DNA of 64,000 nucleotides from JBGSTR01 sp963707135 (lineage in GTDB: Bacteria > Pseudomonadota > Gammaproteobacteria > Chromatiales > Chromatiaceae). The DNA is taken from NCBI GenBank assembly GCA_963707135.1, contig CAVPOY010000021.1, positions 30,786-94,785 of the forward strand, in the 5' to 3' direction. A program made the translations under genes and the position numbers. Under the pieces are notes generated by a model that worked only from the letters and a program-made list of their open reading frames with translations, ran no database searches and had not been told where the DNA came from. Positions 46,478 to 54,789 of this stretch are shown here, one piece after another. Position 1 is the stretch's first letter; each line of letters starts with the position of its first letter.

Positions 46478-47671
46478 ATGATTCCCCTGCTGCTGAAGCA
46501 TTACACCGCAACGACCTGTCTGGGACCGGGGTTGGCCGCTACGCTCGCGGGTCTGCGCGGCCGGCGCACCGGGCTTGTGCCGTGCCGGTTCGACACCGTC
46601 CGACTGGACGCCTACTTCGGCGAGGTGGCCGGGGTCGATGTGGTCCGGCTTCCCCCGGGGTTGCGCCGCTACGACTGCCGCAACCACAGGCTCGCGCTGC
46701 TCGGGCTCGAGCAGGACGGATTCGCGGCCGCGGTCGGGCGAGAGGCGGCGCGGCTCGGCCCCTCCCGGATCGGGGTCTTCATCGGTACCAGCACATCCGG
46801 AATCCTTGACACCGAGCTTGCGTATCGGCGGCGTGACCCGGCGACCGGTGCCCTGCCGCCGGATTTCGACTACGAGGCCACCCACAATGCCTACGCCGTT
46901 GCCGGGTTCGTGCGCGGGTACTGCAACCTGGAGGGGCCGGCGGCGGTGGTCAGCACGGCCTGCTCCTCCAGCGCCAAGGTGTTCGGCAGTGCGAGCCGCA
47001 TGATCCAGGCCGGTCTGATCGACGCGGCGGTGGTCGGCGGCGTCGACAGCCTGTGCCTGACGACCCTTTACGGGTTCAACTCGCTCGAGCTCGTGTCACG
47101 GCGGCCCTGCCGCCCGTTTGCCGCCGAGCGCGATGGGCTCTCGATCGGGGAGGGGGCCGCCTTCGCGCTGCTGACCCGGGTCGATGACGACGCGGGCAGT
47201 GGCGGGATACTGTTCCTCGGCCTAGGGGAGTCAAGCGACGCCTACCATATGTCCTCTCCTCATCCGGAGGGTCTGGGGGCGCGCCTTGCGATGGAGCGCG
47301 CGCTGGCGAGCGCGGATCTTCAGCCGGCGGACATCGATTATCTGAACCTGCACGGCACGGCGACTCCGACCAACGACGCCGTCGAGGGGAAGGTGGTCGC
47401 CGATCTCTTTGGCCCGGATCTGCCGTGCAGCTCGACCAAGGGCGCGACCGGACACACGCTGGGCGCGGCCGGCGCCGTGGAGGCCGTCGTCTGTGCCCTG
47501 GCCCTCACCGAAGGTTTCCTGCCCGGCGGCGTGGGTACCGAGGTCTCGGACCCGGCCATCCCGCTGAATTACCTGACCGACAATCGGCCCAGCCCCCCGA
47601 ACCGGGTGTTGAGCAATTCGTTCGGTTTCGGCGGCTCGAACTGCAGCCTGGTGTTGGGCCGGTCCCAATGA
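46478..47671 (+). CDS. Beta-ketoacyl-ACP synthase (elongating KS)
   Basis: The 397-residue ketosynthase has an intact Cys-His-His triad: STACSSSAKVFG (C162), LHGTATPTNDAVEG (H292) and GATGHTLGAAGAVEA (H326), and the C-terminal NSFGFGGSNCSLVLG. It extends the aryl-ACP by two carbons each cycle. It is followed with a 4-bp overlap by a ketosynthase-like factor, as in E. coli-type APE and xanthomonadin systems where the two form a heterodimer. Confidence 0.92.
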   Translation: MIPLLLKHYTATTCLGPGLAATLAGLRGRRTGLVPCRFDTVRLDAYFGEVAGVDVVRLPPGLRRYDCRNHRLALLGLEQDGFAAAVGREAARLGPSRIGVFIGTSTSGILDTELAYRRRDPATGALPPDFDYEATHNAYAVAGFVRGYCNLEGPAAVVSTACSSSAKVFGSASRMIQAGLIDAAVVGGVDSLCLTTLYGFNSLELVSRRPCRPFAAERDGLSIGEGAAFALLTRVDDDAGSGGILFLGLGESSDAYHMSSPHPEGLGARLAMERALASADLQPADIDYLNLHGTATPTNDAVEGKVVADLFGPDLPCSSTKGATGHTLGAAGAVEAVVCALALTEGFLPGGVGTEVSDPAIPLNYLTDNRPSPPNRVLSNSFGFGGSNCSLVLGRSQ

Positions 47672-48486
47672 CCGAGCGGCGCCCCGTTTTTGGACTGAGG
47701 GGGTATCTGAGGTCCGTCGGCCTGATCGGCCCGGGGCTGGATGGCTGGTCCCGAGCGGCGGCGATTGTAGCCGGCGATGCGCCCTACGTTCAGGCGCGGA
47801 CGCGATACCCGCCCCCGGCTGGTCTGCCGCCGGCGGAGCGCCGGCGAACGGGCGACATCGTAAAGCTCGCGCTCGCCGCCGGGTTCGACGCCTGCGAGCA
47901 GGCGGGACAGGACCCGCGGCACCTGGCCTCGGTGTTCGCGTCCTCCGGGGGCGACGGCAAGAACTGCCACGCCATCTGCGAGGGCCTGGCCGCCGCCGAT
48001 CCGGCCATATCGCCGACGCGCTTTCACAACTCGGTAAACAACGCCGCCAACGGCTACTGGTGCATCGCGACCGGGGCCATGGGGCCCGCGACGACACTCT
48101 GCGCCTACGACGGAAGCTTCGCCGCCGGCCTGCTCGAGGCCCTGGCGCAAACCATGCTGGAGCGCGGACCGGTGCTGCTGGTCGCCTACGACGCCGATTA
48201 TCCCGAGCCGCTGTTCAGCGTTCGGCCGATACCGGATGGATTCGGCGTGGCCCTGCTCCTGGCGCCGGATCCAGGCCCGGGTATGATGGCCGAGCTCCGG
48301 GTCGCATTGACGGACGATGCGGAAACGACGCTGGCCGACCCGGCGCTGGAGGGCATGCGTCGTGCCATCCCCGCCGCCCGCTCGCTGCCGCTGCTCAGGA
48401 CCCTGGCGAGGCGCGAGTCCGCAAGGCTGGTGCTGGAATACCTCGACGGGTCGCGGGTCTCGGTGGAGACGACGCCCTGGGCCTAG
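47668..48486 (+). CDS. Ketosynthase-like chain length factor
   Basis: The 272-residue product resembles only the N-terminal half of ketosynthases. It has LASVFASSGGDGKNCHAICEG and FHNSVNNAANGYWCIATG. At the nucleophile elbow the sequence is TLCAYDGSF, so the usual ACSSS Cys position is replaced. The C-terminal HGT and GHT histidine motifs are absent. This is the pattern of the 'beta-ketoacyl synthase chain length factor' of aryl polyene clusters. It probably pairs with the preceding ketosynthase and limits or stabilises the chain. Confidence 0.83.
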   Translation: MTERRPVFGLRGYLRSVGLIGPGLDGWSRAAAIVAGDAPYVQARTRYPPPAGLPPAERRRTGDIVKLALAAGFDACEQAGQDPRHLASVFASSGGDGKNCHAICEGLAAADPAISPTRFHNSVNNAANGYWCIATGAMGPATTLCAYDGSFAAGLLEALAQTMLERGPVLLVAYDADYPEPLFSVRPIPDGFGVALLLAPDPGPGMMAELRVALTDDAETTLADPALEGMRRAIPAARSLPLLRTLARRESARLVLEYLDGSRVSVETTPWA

Positions 48487-48494
48487 GAGACCCC

Positions 48495-48573
48495 GATCAT
48501 TGGCCATCCTGACCAGAATCAGCACGTCGCATCCATGTGCCGCGGGAAACGGTGGATGATCAGCGCTTCCCTG
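48495..48573. repeat. Dispersed intergenic repeat, copy B
   Basis: This segment matches 23766-23838, with ATTGGCCATCCTGACCAGAATCAG-type sequence, the identical 17-base core ATGTGCCGCGGGAAACG (48535-48551) and GATCA...TTCCCT at its end. It fills the gap after the chain length factor and runs into the first codons of the dehydratase. Confidence 0.6.
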
Positions 48574-49029
48574 GATCGCGACTGGATCATGCGCCATATT
48601 CCGCATCAGGGCGGCATGTGTCTGCTCAATCGGGTGGAGGCGTGGGACCCCCACCACGTCCGCTGCTCGGCCGTCAGCCATAGGTGCGAGGACAACCCGC
48701 TGAGAGCCAACGGCGGCTTGGCCGCGGTCCATGGCATCGAGTATGCCGCCCAGGCCATGGCGGTGCACGGCGCATTGCTCTCGGGAGAGGTCGGGGAACG
48801 CCCGCGTCTGGGTTATCTGGCGAGCGTGCGCGGCGTGGATCTGCGGGTCCCCCGGCTGGATCAGGTCGCCACCGAGCTCGTGATCACCGCGGAGCGGCTA
48901 TCCGGTGACGGCGATCGCGTGCTCTATGGGTTCGGCGTCAGCGCCGAGGGGCGGGTCCTGGTGAGCGGCAGGGCCGCGGTGGTCCTGAATGCCGCTAACT
49001 GCTCCGATTCGGCGCCTGGGCCGCGATGA
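48556..49029 (+). CDS. ApeP-type 3-hydroxyacyl-ACP dehydratase
   Basis: The product is about 157 residues. It has IPHQGGMCLLNRVEAWDPHHV, the IPH..GMCL..V pattern of the longer APE dehydratases, and GLAAVHGIEYAAQAMAVHGAL with the second-half hotdog helix. I start it at the ATG at 48556. The ATG at 48535 lies inside the dispersed repeat copy, and even the first few codons after 48556 overlap it, so the ancestral N-terminus may have been altered. It acts with the short dehydratase at 40528-40845. Confidence 0.85.
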   Translation: MISASLDRDWIMRHIPHQGGMCLLNRVEAWDPHHVRCSAVSHRCEDNPLRANGGLAAVHGIEYAAQAMAVHGALLSGEVGERPRLGYLASVRGVDLRVPRLDQVATELVITAERLSGDGDRVLYGFGVSAEGRVLVSGRAAVVLNAANCSDSAPGPR

Positions 49030-49033
49030 CCGC

Positions 49034-49753
49034 ATGAGACGCGCGCTTGTCACCGGGGGCAGCGGCGGCATCGGTGCCGCCATTTGCCGCAGACTGGCCG
49101 CCGACGGCTGTCATGTCTATGTCCACGCGAACCGCGGTCTTGGCGCGGCCCGGGCGCTTTGCGCCGAGATCGGCGCGGCCGGCGGCAGCGCGTCGGCCGT
49201 CCCGTTCGACATCACCGACGCGGCGGCCACCCTGGGCGCGCTCGAGACCCTTCTCGAGGAAGGGCCGATCCAGGTGCTGGTGAACAACGCGGGCATCCAC
49301 GACGACGCGGTCTTTCCCGGCATGCGCCTGACCCAATGGCAGCGGGTTCTGGACGTGAACCTGAACGGTTTTTTCAATGTCACCCAACCCCTGACCATGC
49401 CGATGATACGCACCCGGTGGGGGAGGATCGTCAACATCACCTCCATCGCCGGGCTGGCCGGAAACCGGGGCCAGGCAAACTACGCGGCGGCCAAGGGGGC
49501 GGTCAACGCGGCGACCAGGTCGCTGTCTGTGGAACTGGCGAGCCGCGGCATCACCGTCAATGCGGTAGCCCCGGGGATCATAGCGACGGCGATGAGCGAG
49601 GGCAGCTTCGACCGGTCGGCAATCGAGCGCTTGGTGCCCATGAAGCGCGCGGGACGCCCGGACGAGGTGGCCGATCTGGTGGGGTTCCTGGCCTCGGAGC
49701 AGGCCGCGTACATCACCGGTCAGATTATCTCGATCAACGGCGGGATGCTTTGA
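49034..49753 (+). CDS. FabG-type 3-ketoacyl-ACP reductase
   Basis: The ATG at 49034 gives a 239-residue short-chain dehydrogenase with the NADP motif ALVTGGSGGIGAAICRRLA, VLVNNAGIHDDAVF, the catalytic Ser (IVNITSIAGLAGNRGQ), YAAAKG (Tyr and Lys) and the C-terminal YITGQIISINGGML. It reduces the 3-keto group in each elongation cycle. It is the last gene of the plus-strand arm, and 31 bp separate it from the convergent glycosyltransferase. Confidence 0.92.
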   Translation: MRRALVTGGSGGIGAAICRRLAADGCHVYVHANRGLGAARALCAEIGAAGGSASAVPFDITDAAATLGALETLLEEGPIQVLVNNAGIHDDAVFPGMRLTQWQRVLDVNLNGFFNVTQPLTMPMIRTRWGRIVNITSIAGLAGNRGQANYAAAKGAVNAATRSLSVELASRGITVNAVAPGIIATAMSEGSFDRSAIERLVPMKRAGRPDEVADLVGFLASEQAAYITGQIISINGGML

Positions 49754-49784
49754 CCCCCATTTCACGGCGCGGCGATCCGATGAA

Positions 49785-50576
49785 TCATGAGGGTTCCCGC
49801 GATCGGCGCGCCGCCAGCCAGGGAAGCCGCAGCAGGAAACCGACGAACAGGCGGGCGTGCATCCATGTGAGCAGGGCGTTGTCCCGCCAATAATTGAAAT
49901 GTGAAACGCCCCCCTCTCCTGGGAGGATATAACGGACCGGGGCCGGAAGGTTCACCGGCGTCACCCCGTCCCAGCACAGTCGGACCGCCGCCTCGGGGTC
50001 GAAGTCGAATCGTCTCATCCAGCGCTGCCGGTGCATGATCCGGCGCAGCGACTCGACCGGGTAGACCCTGAACCCGAACAGGGAGTCGCCGATGCCGGCC
50101 CACAGCGTTTCCAGATTGGCCCAGAAGTTGGAAACGCGTCGGCCCTGGACCCTCAGGCGCGGTGCGCTCGAATCGAAAACGGGGACGCCCAGGATCATGC
50201 AGCGGGGCCGGCGCCGCGACTCCGCCATGAACGCCGGGATCCGTTCGACCGGGTGTTGACCGTCCGAATCCATGGTCAGCACATGGGTGTAGCCCTGCTG
50301 GTGAGCCAGATCGAGCCCCATTAGTACGGCCGCGCCCTTGCCTCGGTTTCGGGGCGAGGCAAGGACACGCACGCCGGTGTCCCGCTCGGCCATTCTCTGA
50401 AGCAGGCGGTCGGTCCCGTCCGTGCTCCCGTCGACGACCACCCAGACGGGCGCCCAGACGCGCCGGGCCGCCGTAATCAGATCACAGACTCGCGGGCCCG
50501 GGTTATAGCTCGGGATCAGAACCAGATGGGTCGCTGAGGCCTCGGGAGGCATCGGGATCGGTTCTGGTCGCGTCAC
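49785..50576 (-). CDS. Family 2 glycosyltransferase
   Basis: The GTG at 50576 overlaps the MipA-like gene's stop (GTGA); an ATG at 50552 is an alternative. The 263-residue enzyme has HLVLIPSYNPGPRV, VVDGSTDGTD and MDSDGQHPVE (the metal-binding DxD-type motif), and the PFGFRVYP-like LFGFRVYPVESLRR segment. It belongs to the dolichol-phosphate-mannose-synthase-like GT2 group found in aryl polyene and xanthomonadin clusters, and may add a sugar to the polyene. Confidence 0.87.
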   Translation of the reverse strand: MTRPEPIPMPPEASATHLVLIPSYNPGPRVCDLITAARRVWAPVWVVVDGSTDGTDRLLQRMAERDTGVRVLASPRNRGKGAAVLMGLDLAHQQGYTHVLTMDSDGQHPVERIPAFMAESRRRPRCMILGVPVFDSSAPRLRVQGRRVSNFWANLETLWAGIGDSLFGFRVYPVESLRRIMHRQRWMRRFDFDPEAAVRLCWDGVTPVNLPAPVRYILPGEGGVSHFNYWRDNALLTWMHARLFVGFLLRLPWLAARRSREPS

Positions 50577-51436
50577 TCGTCCACGTTCACGTACCGGCTG
50601 GACTCGCCCAGTATCCAGGCGACGGCGACCCCGGCGGCGAGATAGTGGTCGGTCTCGACCAGTGGGCTGTTCTGAAAGACGGCACCCTGGAGCGTGTCGT
50701 AGCGGATGAAGCATCCGACCCAGTGCCGGGAGAACCGCTTGGAGACGGCGGCCAGGAACTGGAAGCCCCCGTAGCCGCCGCGCGCCTCGTAGCTGGGGCG
50801 CGTCTCGGTAGCGTATTGCGGATCGACCGAATAGAAGTAGTCGTGGTAACCGCGGGTCCCGAAAAGAGGGCCGGCCAGCAGACCCAGGTTCAGGCCGGCG
50901 ACGCCACCGATATCGCCGATGTCCAGGTTGAGCCGCGGCGAGAAGAGCCAGCCGATGGCCTCCGGTGAGCCGCTGACGGTCAGACCCATCCGCGCCGGGA
51001 GGCCCAGATCGAGCTTGAGCCGCCGATCCGGCGAGCGCCACAGGGTAATGTCCAGCGAGGGCCCGAGCTCCACGGTCGGGTCGAGATCCGGCATCCCGTT
51101 GCGCGTCTCGCTCGCGTCGCTCTTGACCGGCAGCGATGCGGTGAGGCTGGTGTTGATCTTGACCTGCGAGGTCTCGAAGAAGGTGCCCCGGACCCCGTCA
51201 CGGTCGGCCTTCAGGAACGTGCCCCGGTAGATGATGTAGGGAAGCGGAAGGGCGTAGGCGCTGAAATCCTTGGCGCCCCGGTAGGACGGCGAGACGATGC
51301 CGCCGACGCCCAACCCGGCCTCCCAGACCGGCTTCTCCTCGGCCGACAGGGGCGCGCTCGCGACTGCCAGCGTCAGCGCGACGCCGGCAACGACGGTCCG
51401 TGGCGCGTTGGGATGGATCGAGCCGAATGCGATCAT
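50573..51436 (-). CDS. MipA/OmpV-type outer-membrane protein
   Basis: The 287-residue product has a signal peptide (VVAGVALTLAVASAPLSAEE) and the MipA/OmpV start WEAGLGVGGIVSPSYRGAKD, then LPLPYIIYRGTFLKADRDGV and alternating beta-strand segments, ending in an acidic tail. This family forms outer-membrane beta barrels. It is adjacent to the halogenase and chorismatase genes and may help to place or expose the pigment, but that role is inferred. It overlaps both neighbours by 4 bp. Confidence 0.85.
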   Translation of the reverse strand: MIAFGSIHPNAPRTVVAGVALTLAVASAPLSAEEKPVWEAGLGVGGIVSPSYRGAKDFSAYALPLPYIIYRGTFLKADRDGVRGTFFETSQVKINTSLTASLPVKSDASETRNGMPDLDPTVELGPSLDITLWRSPDRRLKLDLGLPARMGLTVSGSPEAIGWLFSPRLNLDIGDIGGVAGLNLGLLAGPLFGTRGYHDYFYSVDPQYATETRPSYEARGGYGGFQFLAAVSKRFSRHWVGCFIRYDTLQGAVFQNSPLVETDHYLAAGVAVAWILGESSRYVNVDE

Positions 51437-52464
51437 AGGACTTCGACGGGCACGCCCGCCGTGGCCTCGATCTCGACCAAGAGATCCCGGCGGCAGATGT
51501 CGGCCTGGAGCAGCAGGGCACCGCGAGATTGGGGCAGGGCTCGCCGCAGCTCGGCCTGAATCGATGGCGCGTGCTCGGGGCGGCGAACGTAGACCTTGCA
51601 GAACAGAGACGCGGCGGTGAACCTTGCGCCCCGGCCCTTCCTGTCGGCCTGCTTCAACACCTCTTGAACATTCTGGACGCTTTCCCGGGTCTGGGCGACC
51701 GGGTCGTCCCGGTGCAGGGTCCGGTGGCCGACGATACTGGCGGTACCGGACAGGAACAGGATGTCCTGCCCGGGGAGCGGGGCAAGCGCCGCGCGGGAGA
51801 AGGTGGGGCTGCGCGAACCGTACTGCGCCGGGTAGTCGTAGGCACTGACTTGGCGGGGGTTCTCGACCGGAACCAGCGGCTTGCGGGAGGCCAGGAAGCA
51901 GATGGTCAAGGGTTGGTCCAGTGCGCCCAGCGCGCAGGCAGCGGGGACGTTCGTCGAGACGGCACGGCCGGCGCCGATGAAGGCATCCTGCCGGCCCGCG
52001 TTGAACTGGCGGTAGCGCTCGATGCCCCGATTGCTCTCATTGATGCGGTCGAAGTAGTTCCACGCGCGCAGTAGAAACGGGTACTCGAGGCTGTCGATTG
52101 CCTGGAAAATCTCGCGGTAGGCGGCGGCCGTTGCCGACTGAAGCGGGTAGGTTCCGCCCGCGGCCGGCTCGGTCTCGGCGGCGGCCAGGGTGCCGAACAG
52201 CAGGTCCTCGGTGCGTCGAAAGCGGACCCTGCCGGAGGTTCCATCGCTGATGGGACCGGGAGCGCACCAAACCTCGCAGATGTCGCCGGAGCCGTCGAGC
52301 CGGGGCGTGTTTACATCGATCGACGGCCAGTCGCCGATGCCCGACTCACCCCGTGCCATCCCGTATCGCACATGGCCCAGCACCCGCGACCGCCATTCGT
52401 CCGACTGTTGCCGCAGGGCCGACGAAGGCAGGTAGGAAAGCGCAAGCGGGAGTTGCTCACTCAT
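51433..52464 (-). CDS. Chorismatase-like enzyme (XanB2/FkbO/Hyg5 family)
   Basis: The 343-residue protein matches the chorismatase family, with a RidA-like C-terminal half. Segments include YPFLLRAWNYFDRINESNRG, IERYRQFNAGRQDAFIGAG, AACALGALDQPLTICFLASR, NPRQVSAYDYPAQYGSRSPT and FSRAALAPLPGQDILFLSGTA. In Xanthomonas, XanB2 converts chorismate to 3- and 4-hydroxybenzoate, the starter for xanthomonadin. Its presence here, and the absence of an ammonia-lyase gene, suggest that the aryl head comes from chorismate. Which hydroxybenzoate isomer is made cannot be told. Confidence 0.88.
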   Translation of the reverse strand: MSEQLPLALSYLPSSALRQQSDEWRSRVLGHVRYGMARGESGIGDWPSIDVNTPRLDGSGDICEVWCAPGPISDGTSGRVRFRRTEDLLFGTLAAAETEPAAGGTYPLQSATAAAYREIFQAIDSLEYPFLLRAWNYFDRINESNRGIERYRQFNAGRQDAFIGAGRAVSTNVPAACALGALDQPLTICFLASRKPLVPVENPRQVSAYDYPAQYGSRSPTFSRAALAPLPGQDILFLSGTASIVGHRTLHRDDPVAQTRESVQNVQEVLKQADRKGRGARFTAASLFCKVYVRRPEHAPSIQAELRRALPQSRGALLLQADICRRDLLVEIEATAGVPVEVL

Positions 52465-53777
52465 TGGCCGGCGGCGGGGGTCGGCTCATCGGCGGGTCGG
52501 ATATTCAGCCTGCGCCTGTACCAGGCCTCGACGGTCCGTTTTGCGTGAAACAGTGAAAACAGATAGTAGACGCCCTTGAAGGCGAGCAGGGATCCCCAGA
52601 TCGGCGTCTTGCCGTAGATGTCGCCGGCGAGCACCGAAAGCAGTGCCTCCTTCATCCGCAGCATATTACGCGGACCCATGAACAGGTCGCGCATGGTCGG
52701 GTTGGTGACCCGATAGATGAACCAGGAAAATATGCGTGGACCCCGGCGCACCTGCTTTTCGAACCGGCGCAGGGCGCTGGCCGACCGCCTCGGGTCACGC
52801 AGGCAGGTATCCACCGCCTCGGCCCCGGCAAAGGCGCTGACCATCGCGAGCATGACACCGGAGGAGAATACCGGGTCGATAAAGGCGAAGGCATCGCCCA
52901 GCAGGACATAGTTTTTCCCGTGCGTGCGGTCGCAGGCATAGGAGAAATTGCCGGTCGCTTCCACCCTGGTCACCAGCCGCGCGTCCCGTAGGCGGTCCGC
53001 CAGCGGTGGACATTGGTCGAGCGTGTCGAGGAAGAACGCCTCCAGGGGCTTGTCGCGGCTCTTCAGGTAATGAGGCCAGACGACCGCGCCGACGCTGGTC
53101 GCCCCGTCCGCGAGTGGTATGAACCAGAACCAGCCGTGGTCGAACCAGAACAGCGAGATGTTTCCCTCGTCCTCGCCGGGTAGGCGGCGTGCCCCCTCGA
53201 AATGACCGTAGACCGCGGAGCTGTTGTGCTTCGGGTTGCGGCGCTTGATCCGGAATCGGTTGCCGAGGAAGGTGTCGCGGCCGGATGCGTCGATCACGAA
53301 GCGGGCATTCCAGCTCTGTCGGCGCCCGTCATCGTGCTCGGCCCGCACGATGGCGCCGCCGTCTCCGGGCAGGAAATCGACCTCCCGGGCGCGGCAACCC
53401 TCGATCACGACCGCTCCCTTGGCGGCACTGTTTCGAATCAGGATCTCGTCGAGCTCGGAGCGCCGGACCTGATACGAATAGGGCATCGACTTGTCCCAGG
53501 CATCGGCGAAATAGAAGGTCTCGCTCCGTCCATGCCAGGGGGAGGTGAACTCCGCGCCCGGCTTGCGCATCCCGATTGCCCTGATCTCATCGGCTACGCC
53601 AAGCTCCTCAAACAACCGCAGGTTGGCCGGAAGCAATGACTCGCCGATGTGAAAGCGGGGATGGCGCGCGCGCTCCAGCAAGGTGACCCGGTGGCCCTGT
53701 CGGGCCAGAAGAGCCGACACCGTCGACCCCGCCGGTCCGCCCCCGATCACAAGCGCGTCGCACTCTTGGTTCGCCAT
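52461..53777 (-). CDS. Flavin-dependent halogenase-like oxidoreductase
   Basis: The ATG at 53777 begins MANQECDALVIGGGPAGSTV, with the FAD GxGxxG motif, then RFHIGESLLPANLRLFEELG, an element of the tryptophan-halogenase-like group. The motif GWFWFIPLADG contains W216-x-W218-x-I220-P, the WxWxIP signature of flavin halogenases. The C-terminal half carries GDAFAFIDPVFSSGVMLA. Total length is 438 residues. Xanthomonadins are brominated and their cluster has a related FAD enzyme, so halogenation is plausible. A monooxygenase or hydroxylase role cannot be excluded. The coding frame upstream of 53777 is not part of the protein. Confidence 0.85.
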   Translation of the reverse strand: MANQECDALVIGGGPAGSTVSALLARQGHRVTLLERARHPRFHIGESLLPANLRLFEELGVADEIRAIGMRKPGAEFTSPWHGRSETFYFADAWDKSMPYSYQVRRSELDEILIRNSAAKGAVVIEGCRAREVDFLPGDGGAIVRAEHDDGRRQSWNARFVIDASGRDTFLGNRFRIKRRNPKHNSSAVYGHFEGARRLPGEDEGNISLFWFDHGWFWFIPLADGATSVGAVVWPHYLKSRDKPLEAFFLDTLDQCPPLADRLRDARLVTRVEATGNFSYACDRTHGKNYVLLGDAFAFIDPVFSSGVMLAMVSAFAGAEAVDTCLRDPRRSASALRRFEKQVRRGPRIFSWFIYRVTNPTMRDLFMGPRNMLRMKEALLSVLAGDIYGKTPIWGSLLAFKGVYYLFSLFHAKRTVEAWYRRRLNIRPADEPTPAAGQ

Positions 53778-54260
53778 CCGCGCAGACTCCGAATCGTGCA
53801 GCATAGGGTGGGACAGCTGGATCCCGGCCAAGGCATCGTGGTGACGGGCGAACGGATCTGCCTGGGCCCGTCTCGTGGCGCTGAGCCTGAGGGACGGTTC
53901 CGCTGAAGCAGACCGGCCAAGAGATCGCCAGTCAAAGCACCCCTTGATTGGTACGGCCAATGCTAGAGTGTTCCGCGCGTTCGCTGCAAGATACGGGAAT
54001 GCCGAAGCGGACCCGGATACGCGTCGGTGTCGCGCCCCGCGTGCGATGCCGGGTTGTCCGATTGGCCATCTCAGCCACGGCAAGCCCTTCGGTGCACCTC
54101 GGACCTCTGGGTCTGAAGGCCTGTCGTGGGTACGGTGGCGGGCGGATCGATAAAGGTCAGATCGATGCGGGAGGCGGAGCACCGCGACTCGGTCCGATTG
54201 ACGCGGAACCACATGGCGCGTATATTTTTGCGCTTTCGATTCCGGGGTTACGCCGACTTA
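53778..54260. other. Divergent intergenic region before the tRNA cluster
   Basis: This 483-bp region lies between the halogenase-like gene (minus) and the tRNAs (plus). It contains the tRNA promoter at 54198-54226. An AT-rich patch near 53930-53970 may hold the pigment-arm promoter, but no convincing -35/-10 pair is seen. No gene is supported. Confidence 0.4.
54198..54226 (+). promoter_or_regulatory. Sigma-70 promoter of the tRNA cluster
   Basis: TTGACG (54198-54203) and TATATT (54221-54226) are separated by an ideal 17 bp. The first tRNA starts 35 bp after the -10 element. Confidence 0.8.
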
Positions 54261-54337
54261 CGGGGTATAGCGCAGTCTGGTAGCGCGCCTGCTTTGGGAG
54301 CAGGATGTCGGGGGTTCAAATCCCTCTACCCCGACCA
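54261..54337 (+). tRNA. tRNA-Pro (TGG)
   Basis: The 77-base cloverleaf starts CGGGGTATAGCGCAG, has the anticodon loop TTTGGGA with anticodon TGG, the T-arm GGTTCAAATCC and an encoded CCA end. Confidence 0.95.
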
Positions 54338-54359
54338 ATCGCAGGCCAAGACGCCTATT

Positions 54360-54436
<77 letters not shown>

Positions 54437-54558
54437 AAGTCGATGGACGATCCGCTCCAAGCGGATCAGCAGAGCCAACGCACGGACAGGGAATGCGGTC
54501 CGTGGTGGAGCAATGGCTCGGATCAGCGCCACGGAGGGCCGTGAAAACCTTTTCTACG

Positions 54559-54634
54559 GTGGACGTAGCTCAGTTGGTAGAGCACAGGATTGTGGCTCCT
54601 GTGGTCGTGGGTTCGATTCCCATCGTCCACCCCA
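54559..54634 (+). tRNA. tRNA-His (GTG)
   Basis: The acceptor stem GTGGACG pairs with CGTCCAC. The anticodon loop TTGTGGC gives GTG. The discriminator base is C with an encoded CCA, and a G precedes the stem, giving the G-1:C73 pair typical of tRNA-His. Confidence 0.95.
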
Positions 54635-54653
54635 CCGATCGAGGGCGCGCGGG

Positions 54654-54681
54654 TTGACATGCGGCCGGTAGGCTGTACACT
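54654..54681 (+). promoter_or_regulatory. Internal promoter for tRNA-Lys
   Basis: A consensus TTGACA (54654-54659) and TACACT (54676-54681) are 16 bp apart, 21 bp before tRNA-Lys. This suggests the last tRNA has a promoter of its own. Confidence 0.65.
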
Positions 54682-54701
54682 CCGCGGTCCTGAAAGTGTT
54701 C

Positions 54702-54777
54702 GGGCCGTTAGCTCAGCTGGTAGAGCAGTGGACTCTTAATCCATTGGTCCTAGGTTCGAATCCTAGACGGCCCACCA
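54702..54777 (+). tRNA. tRNA-Lys (CTT)
   Basis: The 76-base tRNA starts GGGCCGTTAGCTCAG, with anticodon loop CTCTTAA (anticodon CTT), the T-arm GGTTCGAATCC and an encoded CCA end. Confidence 0.94.
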
Positions 54778-54789
54778 GTTCATGCAAAG

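Noticed and set aside
54198..54260. Continuation of an ORF through the tRNA genes
   Set aside because: The plus-strand frames crossing 54126-54671 merely read through tRNA genes.
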